The notes under the pieces: generated by a model
What the model saw: the letters and a program-made list of their open reading frames with translations, nothing else
What the model was told of the DNA's origin: nothing
Database searches by the model: none
Program-made: the position numbers and the translations under genes
NCBI GenBank assembly: GCA_016869835.1
Contig: VGDH01000011.1
Location: 1 to 39,213, forward strand
Reading direction: 5' to 3'
Source of the DNA: Alphaproteobacteria bacterium
Lineage (GTDB): Bacteria; Pseudomonadota; Alphaproteobacteria; Rhodobacterales; Rhodobacteraceae
DNA length: 39,213 bases
Part shown: positions 26,047 through 34,909 of the stretch, piece by piece
How positions within the stretch are numbered: the stretch's first letter is position 1
How the letters are laid out: every line of letters starts with the position of its first letter

Positions 26047-27618
26047 TTATTCCCCGTGATAGGTGATGGTCTTTACATCATCACCCGGCGCGGTTTTCTG
26101 CCGCCGTACGATCAGCTTGTTCAGCGCGTTGATATAGGCCTTGGTCGAGGCCACGATGGTATCGGTATCGGCAGACGAGCCGTTGACGATCCGCCCATCT
26201 TCTTGGAGGCGCACGGATACGGTGGCCTGCGCGTCGGTGCCCTCAGTGACGGCATGGACCTGATAGATCTCAAGCCGCGCCTTGTGCGGGAACAGCATCT
26301 TGACGCAGTTGAAGGCGGCATCGACCGGGCCGTCGCCCGTGGCGTCGATGTGGTGGTCCACCCCGTCGACCGACAGCACCATATCCGCCTCTTGCGGGCC
26401 TTCGGTGCCGCAGATCACCCGCAGCTTTTTCAGCTGCAGGAATTCATGCGCGTCATTGGTCTGCTCATCGGCGACCAGTGCGATCAGGTCGTCGTCATAG
26501 ACTTCCTTCTTGCGGTCAGCCAGCGCCTTGAAGCGCACGAAGACATCGTTCAGCTGGTTGTCGGCCAGCTCATAGCCGAGTTCCTTCAGCTTGGCGCGCA
26601 GCGCCGCCCGGCCCGAATGCTTGCCCATGGCGATGTTCTTGGCCATCAGGCCAATGTCCGAGGGCTTCATGATCTCGAAGGTCTCGACGTTCTTCAAGAC
26701 GCCGTCCTGATGGATGCCGCTTTCATGCAGGAAGGCGTTCTTGCCGACGATGGCCTTGTTGAACTGAACCGGAAAACCGGAAACCGACGAGACCCGGCGC
26801 GACAGGTTCATGATCTTGGTGGTATCAATGCCGGTCCGGTAAGGCATGATGTCATTGCGCACCTTCATCGCCATGACCACCTCTTCCAGCGCGGTGTTGC
26901 CCGCCCGTTCGCCCAACCCGTTGATCGTGCATTCGATCTGGCGCGCGCCCGCATCCACGGCGGCCAGCGCGTTGGCGGTGGCCATGCCAAGGTCATTGTG
27001 GCAATGGGTGGCAAAGATCACGCTGTCGGCGCCGGGAACCCGCTCCAACAGCATGGCAATCAGATCGGCACTTTCGCGCGGCGCGGTGTAGCCCACGGTA
27101 TCGGGGATGTTGATCGTGGTGGCGCCGGCCTTGATGGCGATTTCCACCACCCGGCAGAGATAATCATGCTCGGTCCGCGTCGCATCCATCGCCGACCATT
27201 GCACGTTGTCACAGAGGTTGCGCGCATGGGTCACCGTTTCATGGATGCGCTCGGCCATTTCATCCATGGTCAGGTTCGGAATGGCACGGTGCAGGGGTGA
27301 GGTGCCAATGAAGGTGTGGATGCGCGGGGATTTCGCGTGTTTCACCGCTTCCCAGCAGCGGTCGATATCTTTCAAATTCGCGCGGGAAAGCCCGCAGATG
27401 GTCGAGTTTTTCGACCGCTTGGCAATCTCGCTCACCGCCGCGAAATCACCCTCTGATGCAATCGGGAACCCTGCCTCGATCACATCGACGCCCATTTCAT
27501 CCAGCAGGCTGGCGATCTCCAGCTTTTCCTCATGGGTCATGGTGGCGCCGGGGGATTGTTCCCCATCGCGCAGGGTGGTGTCGAAAATGATGACTTGGGG
27601 CTGGTCGGTCTTGGTCAT
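26047..27618 (-). CDS. leuA: 2-isopropylmalate synthase
   Basis: 523 residues. The HMGL-like TIM barrel carries IIFDTTLRDGEQSPGA (Arg/Asp of the metal site, ~10-25), THCHNDLGMATANALAA (metal His pair) and INGLGERAGNTALEEV, followed by the C-terminal allosteric LeuA dimer domain through which leucine inhibits. It condenses 2-ketoisovalerate with acetyl-CoA, the first committed step of leucine synthesis. AAGGA lies ahead of the ATG. A Leu-rich leader peptide and alternative RNA stems lie in the 150 bp upstream, suggesting attenuation by charged tRNA-Leu. Confidence 0.97.
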   Translation of the reverse strand: MTKTDQPQVIIFDTTLRDGEQSPGATMTHEEKLEIASLLDEMGVDVIEAGFPIASEGDFAAVSEIAKRSKNSTICGLSRANLKDIDRCWEAVKHAKSPRIHTFIGTSPLHRAIPNLTMDEMAERIHETVTHARNLCDNVQWSAMDATRTEHDYLCRVVEIAIKAGATTINIPDTVGYTAPRESADLIAMLLERVPGADSVIFATHCHNDLGMATANALAAVDAGARQIECTINGLGERAGNTALEEVVMAMKVRNDIMPYRTGIDTTKIMNLSRRVSSVSGFPVQFNKAIVGKNAFLHESGIHQDGVLKNVETFEIMKPSDIGLMAKNIAMGKHSGRAALRAKLKELGYELADNQLNDVFVRFKALADRKKEVYDDDLIALVADEQTNDAHEFLQLKKLRVICGTEGPQEADMVLSVDGVDHHIDATGDGPVDAAFNCVKMLFPHKARLEIYQVHAVTEGTDAQATVSVRLQEDGRIVNGSSADTDTIVASTKAYINALNKLIVRRQKTAPGDDVKTITYHGE

Positions 27619-27647
27619 GGGGGAAATCCTTGCTTCGTGGCCTTTGT

Positions 27648-27700
27648 CCTTCGGGCGCTGGTCACCTCCGAGCGGTCGCGCCCAAGGGCACGCTCAGAGG
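27648..27700 (-). promoter_or_regulatory. leuA attenuator: mutually exclusive RNA stems
   Basis: On the minus-strand transcript, CCTCTGAGCG (27700-27691, spanning the last Leu codon and stop of the leader peptide) pairs with CGCTCGGAGG (27674-27665), 10 bp with one G-U. Alternatively CCTTGGGCGC (27687-27678) pairs with GCGCCCGAAGG (27658-27648), about 10 bp with one bulge. The two stems interlock and should exclude each other, the hallmark of a ribosome-position sensor. No T run follows, so the termination mode is unclear (Rho or translational control possible). Confidence 0.55.
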
Positions 27701-27768
27701 CTGCTAAGAAGGAGAAGCCCACGCGGAAGCCCATTGGGACGCCGTGCCGTAAAAGCGGTCGGGGTCAT
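27694..27768 (-). CDS. leuA leader peptide (Leu-rich, 24 aa)
   Basis: A short frame from ATG 27768 to TGA 27696-27694 starts MTPTAF and ends GLLLLSSL. Six of its last twelve or so codons are Leu (CTT, then CTT CTC CTT CTT, then CTC). It stops 75 bp before leuA. A run of the pathway's end-product codons just before alternative stems is the classic attenuation layout: when Leu-tRNA is scarce the ribosome stalls and downstream expression rises. I prefer the ATG at 27768 because the only -10-like hexamer (TATAGT at 27809-27804) would place the transcript start near 27797, almost on the other in-frame ATG (27795). The ribosome site is weak. Confidence 0.65.
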   Translation of the reverse strand: MTPTAFTARRPNGLPRGLLLLSSL

Positions 27769-27803
27769 GCCTGCAATGATGCGCTTCCGTGCCATGGCGC
27801 TGA

Positions 27804-27809
27804 ACTATA
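27804..27809 (-). promoter_or_regulatory. Candidate -10 hexamer of the leuA leader transcript
   Basis: TATAGT on the minus strand, ~36 bp before the leader ATG. The -35 region ~17 bp upstream is poor (T-rich CTTTTC). It sits at the right place to make a leader RNA covering the Leu-rich peptide and the stems. Confidence 0.4.
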
Positions 27810-27830
27810 GCCAGCCCACCCGTGAAGAAA

Positions 27831-27960
27831 AGAGGGCAAATCAAAAAACACCCAAAGTATTTGCCCTTCTTCAAATACTCGCGGCGGCGGCCCCGGCCTA
27901 CCACGCCCCCCCGTCAGAAGGCCATTCCCGCAGCGAAGAGCGGGCGTCAGCCCGACGATG
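27831..27960. other. Intergenic region between leuA leader and aspS
   Basis: No gene is seen here. It holds an AGTATTTGCCCTTCTTCAAA stretch next to a GC-rich block (27860-27925) that resembles, in composition, the element at 24155-24215, and a short CGGGCGTCAGCCCG hairpin (27941-27954). It separates the divergent leuA and aspS transcription units. Confidence 0.4.
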
Positions 27961-27974
27961 AGCGCCGCTTCCTC

Positions 27975-28003
27975 TTGACTTCACGCCGCCGCCCATGTGT
28001 ATC
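27975..28003 (+). promoter_or_regulatory. Candidate aspS promoter
   Basis: TTGACT (27975-27980) and TGTATC (27998-28003) are spaced by exactly 17 bp. The aspS ATG lies 40 bp downstream behind AAGGGG. The -35 is near consensus, the -10 moderate. Confidence 0.6.
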
Positions 28004-28042
28004 GGCTGGAAACCACGCCAAGCCTCCTTAAGGGGACCGATG

Positions 28043-29821
28043 ATGCACGCCTACCGCAGCCATACCTGCGCCGCCCTGAACACCGCCCATGTGGGCCAAG
28101 AGGTCCGCCTGTCGGGTTGGGTCCACCGGGTCCGCGACCATGGGGGTGTTCTCTTCATCGACCTGCGCGACCATTACGGCATCACGCAAGTCTTGGCCGA
28201 CAGCGACAGCCCGGTCTTTGCGGCGATTGAAAAGATCCGCGCCGAATGGGTCATCTGCATCGACGGCAAGGTGAAGGCGCGCGACGCATCTTTGGTGAAC
28301 CCCAAGCTCGCGACGGGCGAGATTGAGGTTTATGCCACCGGCCTAACGGTTCTGGGCGCGGTGGACGGCGATCTGCCGATGCCGGTCTTTGGTGACGTGG
28401 ATTACCCCGAAGAAACCCGCCTGACCTACCGCTTCCTCGACCTGCGCCGCGACAAGCTGCACAACAACATGATGCTGCGGTCAAACGTGGTGCGGTCGAT
28501 CCGCAACCGCATGTGGGCCCAAGGGTTCAACGAATTCCAGACCCCGATCATCACCGCATCTTCTCCCGAAGGCGCGCGCGATTTCCTCGTGCCGTCGCGT
28601 CTGCATCCGGGCAAGTTCTATGCCCTGCCGCAGGCCCCGCAGCAGTTCAAGCAGCTGATCATGGTGTCGGGCTTTGACCGCTATTTCCAGATCGCGCCCT
28701 GCTTCCGCGACGAAGACCCGCGCGCCGACCGCAGCCCGACCGACTTCTATCAGCTTGATATCGAGATGTCCTTTGTCACCCAGGACGATGTCTTTGCCGC
28801 CGTCCAGCCGGTGATCCAAGGCATTTTCAAGGAATTTGCCCCGGGCAAGAAGGTTTATTCCGACTGGGTGAAAATCCCCTATCGCGACAGCCTGAAATGG
28901 TATGGCTCTGACAAGCCCGACCTGAGGAACCCGATCAAGATGGCCGATGTGTCGGACCATTTCCGGGGTTCCGGCTTTGCGATTTTCGCGAAACTTCTGG
29001 AAACCGAAGGCAACGAGGTCCGCGCGATCCCTGCGCCCACCGGCGGCATCCGCAAGTTCGCCGACCGCATGAACGCCTTCGCCCAGAAAGAGGGCCTGCC
29101 GGGCATGGGCTATATCTTCTGGCGCAAGGCCGAGGATGGCACGACCGAGGCCGCAGGCCCGATTGCCAAGGCGCTGGGCGACGAGAAAACCGAAGCGATC
29201 CGCGTTGAACTGGGTCTGGCCGAGGGCGATGCGGTGTTCTTCCTGGGCGGCAAGCCCGAGGTTTTTGAATCCATCGCCGGCAAGGCCCGCAACGAGATTG
29301 GCCGCGAGTTGGGGCTGACTGAGCAAAACTGCTTCAAATTCGCCTGGATCGTCGATTTCCCGATGTATGAGAAAACCGATGAGGGCGGGATTGATTTCAG
29401 CCACAACCCATTCTCGATGCCGCAGGGGGGATTGGAGGCGCTGCAGGGCGATCCCTTGAAGGTCTATGCCTATCAGTATGACCTTGCCTGCAACGGCTAT
29501 GAGCTGATCTCGGGCGGCATCCGCAACCATAAGCCCGAGATCATGTACAAAGCTTTTGAACTGGCCGGATACCCGAATTCCGAAGTGGACAAGCGTTTCG
29601 GCGGCATGGTCAAGGCCTTCAAATACGGCGCGCCCCCCCACGGCGGCTGTGCGGCGGGGATCGACCGGATCGTGATGCTTCTGGCCGATGAGGCCAATAT
29701 CCGCGAAGTCATCATGTTCCCGATGAACCAGCGCGCCGAGGATCTGTTGATGGGTGCGCCGTCCGAGCCGATGCTGAAACAGCTGCGCGAACTCAACCTG
29801 CGGGTCGTTCCGAAAGAATAA
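28043..29821 (+). CDS. aspS: Aspartyl-tRNA synthetase
   Basis: 592 residues, class II synthetase of the bacterial type. It has an N-terminal OB-fold anticodon domain ([23 protein letters not shown]), class II motif 2 in [22 protein letters not shown], an inserted GAD domain in the middle ([21 protein letters not shown] region) and motif 3 in [18 protein letters not shown] near the end. It charges tRNA-Asp (and perhaps tRNA-Asn in organisms lacking AsnRS). AAGGGG 7 nt before the second of two tandem ATGs (28040, 28043) favours 28043. A strong terminator follows. Confidence 0.97.
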   Translation: MHAYRSHTCAALNTAHVGQEVRLSGWVHRVRDHGGVLFIDLRDHYGITQVLADSDSPVFAAIEKIRAEWVICIDGKVKARDASLVNPKLATGEIEVYATGLTVLGAVDGDLPMPVFGDVDYPEETRLTYRFLDLRRDKLHNNMMLRSNVVRSIRNRMWAQGFNEFQTPIITASSPEGARDFLVPSRLHPGKFYALPQAPQQFKQLIMVSGFDRYFQIAPCFRDEDPRADRSPTDFYQLDIEMSFVTQDDVFAAVQPVIQGIFKEFAPGKKVYSDWVKIPYRDSLKWYGSDKPDLRNPIKMADVSDHFRGSGFAIFAKLLETEGNEVRAIPAPTGGIRKFADRMNAFAQKEGLPGMGYIFWRKAEDGTTEAAGPIAKALGDEKTEAIRVELGLAEGDAVFFLGGKPEVFESIAGKARNEIGRELGLTEQNCFKFAWIVDFPMYEKTDEGGIDFSHNPFSMPQGGLEALQGDPLKVYAYQYDLACNGYELISGGIRNHKPEIMYKAFELAGYPNSEVDKRFGGMVKAFKYGAPPHGGCAAGIDRIVMLLADEANIREVIMFPMNQRAEDLLMGAPSEPMLKQLRELNLRVVPKE

Positions 29822-29845
29822 GCGCGATTTTCCGCGCAAACATTG

Positions 29846-29890
29846 ATGGGCAGGCTTTCCAGAACCGGAAAGCCTGCCCATATCTTTTCA
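29846..29890 (+). terminator. Rho-independent terminator of aspS
   Basis: A perfect 15-bp stem ATGGGCAGGCTTTCC/GGAAAGCCTGCCCAT (29846-29860 with 29867-29881, 6-nt loop) is followed by ATCTTTTC. It lies 25 bp after the aspS stop and separates it from the DUF1800 gene. Confidence 0.9.
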
Positions 29891-29930
29891 AACGCATTGT
29901 TCCAAAGCCCTTTTGCACCCCGAGACCCGC

Positions 29931-31287
29931 ATGACCCCCAGTGCCAGCCTTGCTGCGTTTCGTTTCGGCTATGGCCTGCCCTTGCCGGAGGGGGCCCCCG
30001 TCACCCCCGATGCCATGCTGGCCGCGCTTGCCGGACCGGATGAGGCGGCGCAGCGCTTTGCCATTCCGGGCTATGACTGGGTGCATCGCCATGTGGCCGA
30101 TGTGGCGCGCCACAAACAGGCGGCGCGCGAAGACGCCGTGTTGCAGGCCCGGCTTGACGGGGTGGTGCAGGGGATTCAGGCGGCCGGGCTGATGGCGATG
30201 CGCGCCACGCTGGCTCGCGCCATCGCTGCGCCGGACGGCATGCGTGAAAGGCTGGTAGCCTTCTGGGCCGACCATTTCACCGTGGGCGCGGGCGGGCGCG
30301 AGGATGCGATCACGCCCTATGCCTTTGTCGAGGATGCCATTCGCCCGCACCTGACGGGGCGTTTTGCCGATATGCTGGTGGCGGTGGTGCGCCATCCGGG
30401 CATGCTGCGCTATCTCGATCAGACGCGCTCGGTCGGGCCGAAATCGCGCCGGGCCAAGCGGCGCGGTGGGGGGCTGAATGAAAACCTCGCGCGGGAACTT
30501 CTCGAACTGCACACGATGGGGGTCGGTGTGGCCTATACCCAGACCGACGTGCGCCAATTGGCGTTGTTGCTCACGGGCCTGACCTATGACGACCGGCGTG
30601 GCTTTTCCTATGATGACCGCATGGCCGAGCCGGGGCCGAAAACCGTTCTGGGCCACACCTATGATGGAAGGGGTGAGGCCCCCAATACGGGCATTCCTCG
30701 AAGATCTGGCGGTCCGCCCCGATACAGCGCGCCATATCGCGGGCAAACTTGCGGTGCATTTTCTGTCTGACACCCCCGCTCCGGCGGTGGTTGAGGCGAT
30801 GGCTACGGCGTGGACAGCCTCGGGCGGTGATCTGATGCAGGTCTACACGGCACTTCTGCGCCATCCGGCGGCGCTTTCGGGGCCAGCGGCCAAGGCGCGC
30901 CAACCGTGGGACTTTCTGGCCGCCGCGCTGCGTGGTCTGGGATTTCGGGGCGAAGATGTGATGGGCTGGCCCGATGAGCGGCTGCGTGACGTGATGATCC
31001 TGCCGCTGCGCGCCATGGGGCAGGCGTGGAAATCGCCGCCCGGTCCCGACGGCTGGGGCGAGGCGATTGAAACTTGGATCACGCCGCAGGGTCTGGCCGA
31101 GCGGATCAGCTGGGCCATGCGCTGGCCGGCCGAACTTGCCGCGCCCTTGCCCGACCCGCAAGAGTTTGCGCAGCGCGTTCTGGGCGACCGGGCGGCCCCG
31201 GCCACGCTTTGGGCCTGCCTGCGTGCCGAAAACCGTGCCGAGGGGGTGGGCATCGTGCTGGCCAGCCCTGAATTCAACCGGAGGTGA
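29931..31287 (+). pseudogene. DUF1800 family protein gene split by a frameshift
   Basis: Two consecutive open frames together make one DUF1800 protein of about 450 residues. Frame one (ATG 29931, to about 30680) carries LVAFWADHFTVGAG, NENLARELLELHTMGVG and TVLGHTYDG, all typical of the family. Frame two (+1 relative, ending 31287) resumes with IRAFLEDLAVRPDTARHIAGKLAVHF and runs to the family C-terminus. Deleting one C from the CCCCC run at 30679-30683 joins them. Without repair, the first frame ends at 30770 in junk. DUF1800 proteins are of unknown function and are usually encoded just upstream of a DUF1501 protein, as here (4-bp gap). It may be a pseudogene or a homopolymer call error. Confidence 0.85.
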
Positions 31288-31291
31288 ACCG

Positions 31292-32545
31292 ATGCTGGAT
31301 CGCAGAAGCCTGCTTCGCGGATTGGGGGTCTTGGGCTGTTCGGCCGCCGCCCATCCGTTCCTGACAACCGTCACGCTGGCCGGGGCGGATGGCGGCGCGC
31401 CCTTGGGCGATCACCGGCTGGTCGTCATCATCCTGCGCGGGGCGATGGATGGGCTGGAGGTGCTGCGCCCCTGGGGCGAGCGCGGCTTTGCCGCCTATCG
31501 GCCAACCCTGGCTGCGACGGAAAGGCTTGATCTGGATGGGTTCTTTGGCCTGCATCTGGGGCTTTCGGGCCTGCATCCCTTTTGGCAATCGGGCGAATTG
31601 GCCTTCGTGCAAGCCACATCCACCCCCTACCGCGACAAGCGCAGCCATTTCGACGGCCAGGACCTGCTGGAGGCCGGGACCAGCCCCGACCTGCCAAGCG
31701 CCCATCTGCGCGACGGCTGGCTGAACCGTATCCTGCAATTGGTGCCGGGGCTGACATCGGAAACCGCCTTTGCAGTGGGCCGCCAAGAGATGCGCATCCT
31801 GCGCGGGCCCGCCCCGGTGATGGATTGGTCGCCCGATACGGCGGTGAACCTGTCGCCCCAGGCGCAGCTTTTGCTGGAACAGGTCTACCAAGACGACTCC
31901 TTGTTCATGGCCGCCGCCGGCGAGGCGATGATGCTCAGCCGGCTTGACCTAGGTGATGAGATGGGCGGCTTGGCCATGGGCGGGGACGAGATGGGGTCCA
32001 TGATGATGGCCCAGACCCCCACCCCCGCCTTGCGCGGCGCGCGGCTGGGCGAGGCGGACCGGGTGGCCGACTATGCCGCCGAACGGCTGCGCGGGTCCAC
32101 GCGGATTGCCGCCTTTTCGCTGACGGGTTGGGACACGCACAAAGGGCAGGGCAAGGGCTTTGGCCGGGCGCTGGCGCGGTTGGAACGGTCGATCCTGCGG
32201 CTGAAATCGGGTCTGGGGCCCGATGTCTGGGGCAAGACCAAGGTTCTGGCCATGACCGAGTTCGGCCGCACGGTGGCCGAAAATGGCACCGGTGGCACCG
32301 ATCATGGTACGGCGGGGGCGATGTTAGTGGCAGGTGGGGCCATTCGTGGCGGCAAGGTCTATGGCCGCTGGCCGGGGCTTGCAGAGGTTGATCTTTTCGA
32401 ACGGCGCGATTTGATGCCCAACTCGGATGTGCGGGCCTGGGCCGCCCATGCCATCCGCGGGCTGTACGGCTTTGACCGGGGGCTTTTGCAGGACAAGGTG
32501 TTTCCGGGCCTTGATATGGGTGATGACCCGGGGCTGATCCTTTAG
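31292..32545 (+). CDS. DUF1501 family protein with Tat-like signal
   Basis: 417 residues. It starts MLDRRSLLRGLGVLG, a twin-arginine-type export signal, followed by the DUF1501 domain (alkaline-phosphatase/sulfatase-like fold): LVVIILRGAMDGLEVL, KRSHFDGQDLLEAG, LTGWDTHKGQG and VLAMTEFGRTVAENGTGGTDHGTAGAMLV, which holds the conserved His/Asp-type positions. A GGAGG ribosome site overlaps the DUF1800 stop. Residues ~221-240 are Met/Gly-rich (six Met in 19), which I do not associate with the family. Role unknown; the DUF1800/DUF1501 pair is thought to act in the envelope. Confidence 0.88.
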   Translation: MLDRRSLLRGLGVLGCSAAAHPFLTTVTLAGADGGAPLGDHRLVVIILRGAMDGLEVLRPWGERGFAAYRPTLAATERLDLDGFFGLHLGLSGLHPFWQSGELAFVQATSTPYRDKRSHFDGQDLLEAGTSPDLPSAHLRDGWLNRILQLVPGLTSETAFAVGRQEMRILRGPAPVMDWSPDTAVNLSPQAQLLLEQVYQDDSLFMAAAGEAMMLSRLDLGDEMGGLAMGGDEMGSMMMAQTPTPALRGARLGEADRVADYAAERLRGSTRIAAFSLTGWDTHKGQGKGFGRALARLERSILRLKSGLGPDVWGKTKVLAMTEFGRTVAENGTGGTDHGTAGAMLVAGGAIRGGKVYGRWPGLAEVDLFERRDLMPNSDVRAWAAHAIRGLYGFDRGLLQDKVFPGLDMGDDPGLIL

Positions 32546-32603
32546 CGCCGGCCATTGCCAACGGCACCCGGCGGTCCCATAATGGGGCCAAAGGATGCCT
32601 ACC

Positions 32604-33317
32604 ATGACCCAAGATCCGCTTGGTCAGCCGCTTCCCGGCTGGACCCCGCCCCCCGCCCCCGATGGCGCGCCGATGGAGGGGCAGTTCGTCCGGCTGGAGC
32701 GGATGGACCCCGATACCCACGCCGCCGATCTGCATCGCGCCTATACCGGCCATGACCGGCTGTGGGACTATATGCCCTATGGTCCGTTTTCATCGTTTTC
32801 CGGGTATCACCGCTGGGCCAAGGAAACCGCCAGTGGCCAGGACCCGTTGTTTTATGTGCTGCGCGGCAAGGCGACGGGGCATTGCGGCGGCGTGGCAAGC
32901 TATTTGCGCATCACGCCTGCGTCGGGGTCGATCGAGGTGGGCCATATCTGCCTTGCCCCCGAAATCGCCCGCGGCCGGGTCTGGACCGAGGCGATGTTTC
33001 TGATGATGGAGTGGGCCTTTCGCGCCGGCTATCGGCGCTATGAGTGGAAGTGCAATGCGCTGAACATGGCCTCGCGCCGGGCAGCGCAGCGGCTGGGCTT
33101 CAGCTATGAAGGCATTTTCCGGCAGGCGACGGTGGTCAAGGGGCGCAACCGCGATACCGCCTGGTTTGCGGTGATCGACGCCGAATGGCCCGCCCTGAGC
33201 GAGGCCTATGCCGCCTGGCTCTCGCCACGCAATTTCGATGCGGCTGGGCGCCAGAAGGAACGGCTGTCCGATCTGACGCGCCTTGTGCGGGTGGCCGAGG
33301 ACCCCGGCCTGCGCTGA
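32604..33317 (+). CDS. GNAT-family N-acetyltransferase (RimJ/RimL-like)
   Basis: About 237 residues. FVRLERMDPDTHAADLHRAYTG opens the GNAT fold, YEWKCNALNMASRRAAQRLGFSYEGIFRQATV is the acetyl-CoA-binding and C-terminal GNAT block of the RimJ/RimL type, and NRDTAWFAVIDAEWPAL closes it. These enzymes acetylate protein N-termini, amines or antibiotics. ATG 32604 has AAGGA about 9 nt upstream; the ATG at 32595 overlaps that site and is unlikely. It is alone on its strand. Substrate unknown. Confidence 0.9.
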   Translation: MTQDPLGQPLPGWTPPPAPDGAPMEGQFVRLERMDPDTHAADLHRAYTGHDRLWDYMPYGPFSSFSGYHRWAKETASGQDPLFYVLRGKATGHCGGVASYLRITPASGSIEVGHICLAPEIARGRVWTEAMFLMMEWAFRAGYRRYEWKCNALNMASRRAAQRLGFSYEGIFRQATVVKGRNRDTAWFAVIDAEWPALSEAYAAWLSPRNFDAAGRQKERLSDLTRLVRVAEDPGLR

Positions 33318-33539
33318 GGCATCCCGCGCGGGCCCGTCTCATCGTCGGCTTCGCCGCTCTTCGACGGGTTCCGGCCGGCTTGTCTGCTGCGAGAGGCCGA
33401 AGGCGTTCGGGGCGGGGCCCCAAAGGCCCAAGCCGTCAAGGCTGCGCCGGGCCGCGCGTTTCATCGTCAGCCTTGTCGCGCCTCAATGGGCTTGGTCCGG
33501 GCATCCCGACGAGACGCCAGAGGCGTCCGAGGAGGGGGC
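33318..33539. repeat. Intergenic region with a degenerate ~123-bp tandem duplication
   Basis: A block TCTCATCGTCGGCTTCGCC near 33337 recurs as TTCATCGTCAGCCTTGTCGC near 33460, and the flanks (GCGCGGGCCC versus GGGCCGCGCG; TTCCGGCC versus TGGTCCGGGC) also correspond loosely. A CGACGAGACGCC motif near the right end resembles the arms at 16118-16178. No gene is evident; it lies between convergent genes. Confidence 0.4.
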
Positions 33540-34316
33540 TTACCTTGCCCCCGCGACCGGGCTTGCGGGCCTGAGGCGCGCCGCAAGCAGGTGGCGCAGC
33601 CGGTCAAGCCCCGGTCCTTCGCCGCTAAGCCGGGCCGCTTCAGCCAGTGTTGGATCATTGGCATGCGCCGCGATCCCGGCAAGGAAGGCGCTGACATAGC
33701 GCTGCCGCTCTGGCCCCGGTTCCCCTTTCAGCGCATCGGCGGCAAAGGCCAGATTGTCGCGCAAGGCCAGTGGGTCGGGCATCAGGTTTTGACCGCCGAC
33801 GATGGGGGGCGGGTGAATGTCCAGCTCGGGCAAGAGGGGGCGCAGAACCCGGCACAGCTGCGCCATGTTTTCCAGCGGTTTGTCCAGAAACCCATCCGCC
33901 CCCGCCGCCAGCGCCAGCCCCCGCCCCTCTGGCGTGCCCGAGGTGCCCATGACCACGGCCGGACGGCGCGGGCCCCGCACCAGATCGCGGATCAGCGTAT
34001 CACCCCGCCCATCCTGCAGGCCCAGATCGACCAGCACCACATCGGGGCGATAGACGCGCAGGTGATCGCGCGCCGCCGCCATGATTTCGGCCGGTCTGAG
34101 CCGCGCGCCTGCGCGCCGCGCGATCAGGCGCAGCGCCTCACAGGCAAAGCGGCTGTCTTCGACGGCCAGAATGGTGACGCCCTGCAAGGGCAATTCGCGC
34201 AGCCAGCCGTCTTTTGCCCGCTGCTCGGCCCCCGTTAGTTGGCCGGAAAAGGGCCCGGCCGACAGCGAAAGTCGGGGCGGGCTGCGATCGGGTGGGGGGG
34301 GTGACTGGGGCGGCAT
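33540..34316 (-). CDS. Response regulator receiver protein without DNA-binding output
   Basis: About 258 residues. After a Pro/Ser-rich N-terminal tail of ~45 residues, a receiver domain (~48-165) shows the acidic pair in AVEDSRF, the phospho-acceptor Asp in VVLVDLGLQDG, Thr/Ser in VMGTSGTPEG and Lys in FLDKPLE. The remaining ~90 residues are helical (LALRDNLAFAADAL, YVSAFLAGIAAHA) and match no output domain I know, so it may act by protein-protein contact. Start at 34316: AAGG lies 7 nt upstream; an in-frame TTG at 34331 is less likely. No histidine kinase is adjacent. Divergent from mce. Confidence 0.85.
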   Translation of the reverse strand: MPPQSPPPPDRSPPRLSLSAGPFSGQLTGAEQRAKDGWLRELPLQGVTILAVEDSRFACEALRLIARRAGARLRPAEIMAAARDHLRVYRPDVVLVDLGLQDGRGDTLIRDLVRGPRRPAVVMGTSGTPEGRGLALAAGADGFLDKPLENMAQLCRVLRPLLPELDIHPPPIVGGQNLMPDPLALRDNLAFAADALKGEPGPERQRYVSAFLAGIAAHANDPTLAEAARLSGEGPGLDRLRHLLAARLRPASPVAGAR

Positions 34317-34504
34317 GGCAAACCTTGGCAAAGGGCGGGTCAGGCAGGCCTCCAGTCAAGCACGGCTTCCCTAACGTGGGGTAAACCCGCATGGCCCGCC
34401 GGCCTGCGGCACGGCTTTTTTGTCACCTGCGACCACCCGGCCTCTTGCCCCAGGGCTGCGGCATGCCCATAACCCCTGCAACCGCCGGCCAAGGAGCCCA
34501 AGAG

Positions 34505-34909
34505 ATGATCGGACGTCTGAACCATGTTGCCATCGCCGTGCCCGATCTCGAGGCCGCCGCGGCGCAGTATCGCACCACGCTTGGCGCCAAGGTGAACCCG
34601 CCCCGGGACGAGCCTGACCATGGCGTGACGGTCGTTTTCATCGAGCTGCCCAACACCAAGATCGAGCTTCTCTATCCCTTGGGCGAGAACAGCCCGATCC
34701 AGGGCTTTCTGGAAAAGAACCCGTCGGGCGGCATCCATCACATCTGCTATGAGGTCGAGGATATCCTGGCCGCGCGCGACCATCTGAAAGCCTCGGGCGC
34801 GCGGGTTCTGGGCAGTGGAGAGCCCAAGATCGGTGCGCATGGCAAGCCGGTCCTCTTCCTGCACCCCAAGGATTTCAACGGCTGCCTTGTCGAATTGGAG
34901 CAGGTATGA
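34505..34909 (+). CDS. mce: Methylmalonyl-CoA epimerase
   Basis: 134 residues of the glyoxalase/VOC fold. Metal ligands are at His7 (GRLNHVAIAV), a second His in SGGIHHICYEV (~80) and Glu near the end (GCLVELEQ). It interconverts (S)- and (R)-methylmalonyl-CoA in propionyl-CoA breakdown. AGGAG sits ahead of the ATG. Its stop overlaps the DUF1467 start (ATGA), an arrangement I recall from related Rhodobacterales. Confidence 0.94.
   Translation: MIGRLNHVAIAVPDLEAAAAQYRTTLGAKVNPPRDEPDHGVTVVFIELPNTKIELLYPLGENSPIQGFLEKNPSGGIHHICYEVEDILAARDHLKASGARVLGSGEPKIGAHGKPVLFLHPKDFNGCLVELEQV

Noticed and set aside
27704-27904. 66-codon minus-strand frame upstream of leuA as a gene
   Set aside because: It spans a GC/AT-mixed intergenic element and overlaps the leader peptide in another frame; no ribosome site or family likeness.
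30586-31287. Second part of the DUF1800 gene as an independent gene starting at 30586
   Set aside because: The first ~30 codons of that frame overlap the conserved region of the upstream frame and are not family-like; the rest is the missing C-terminus of the same protein.
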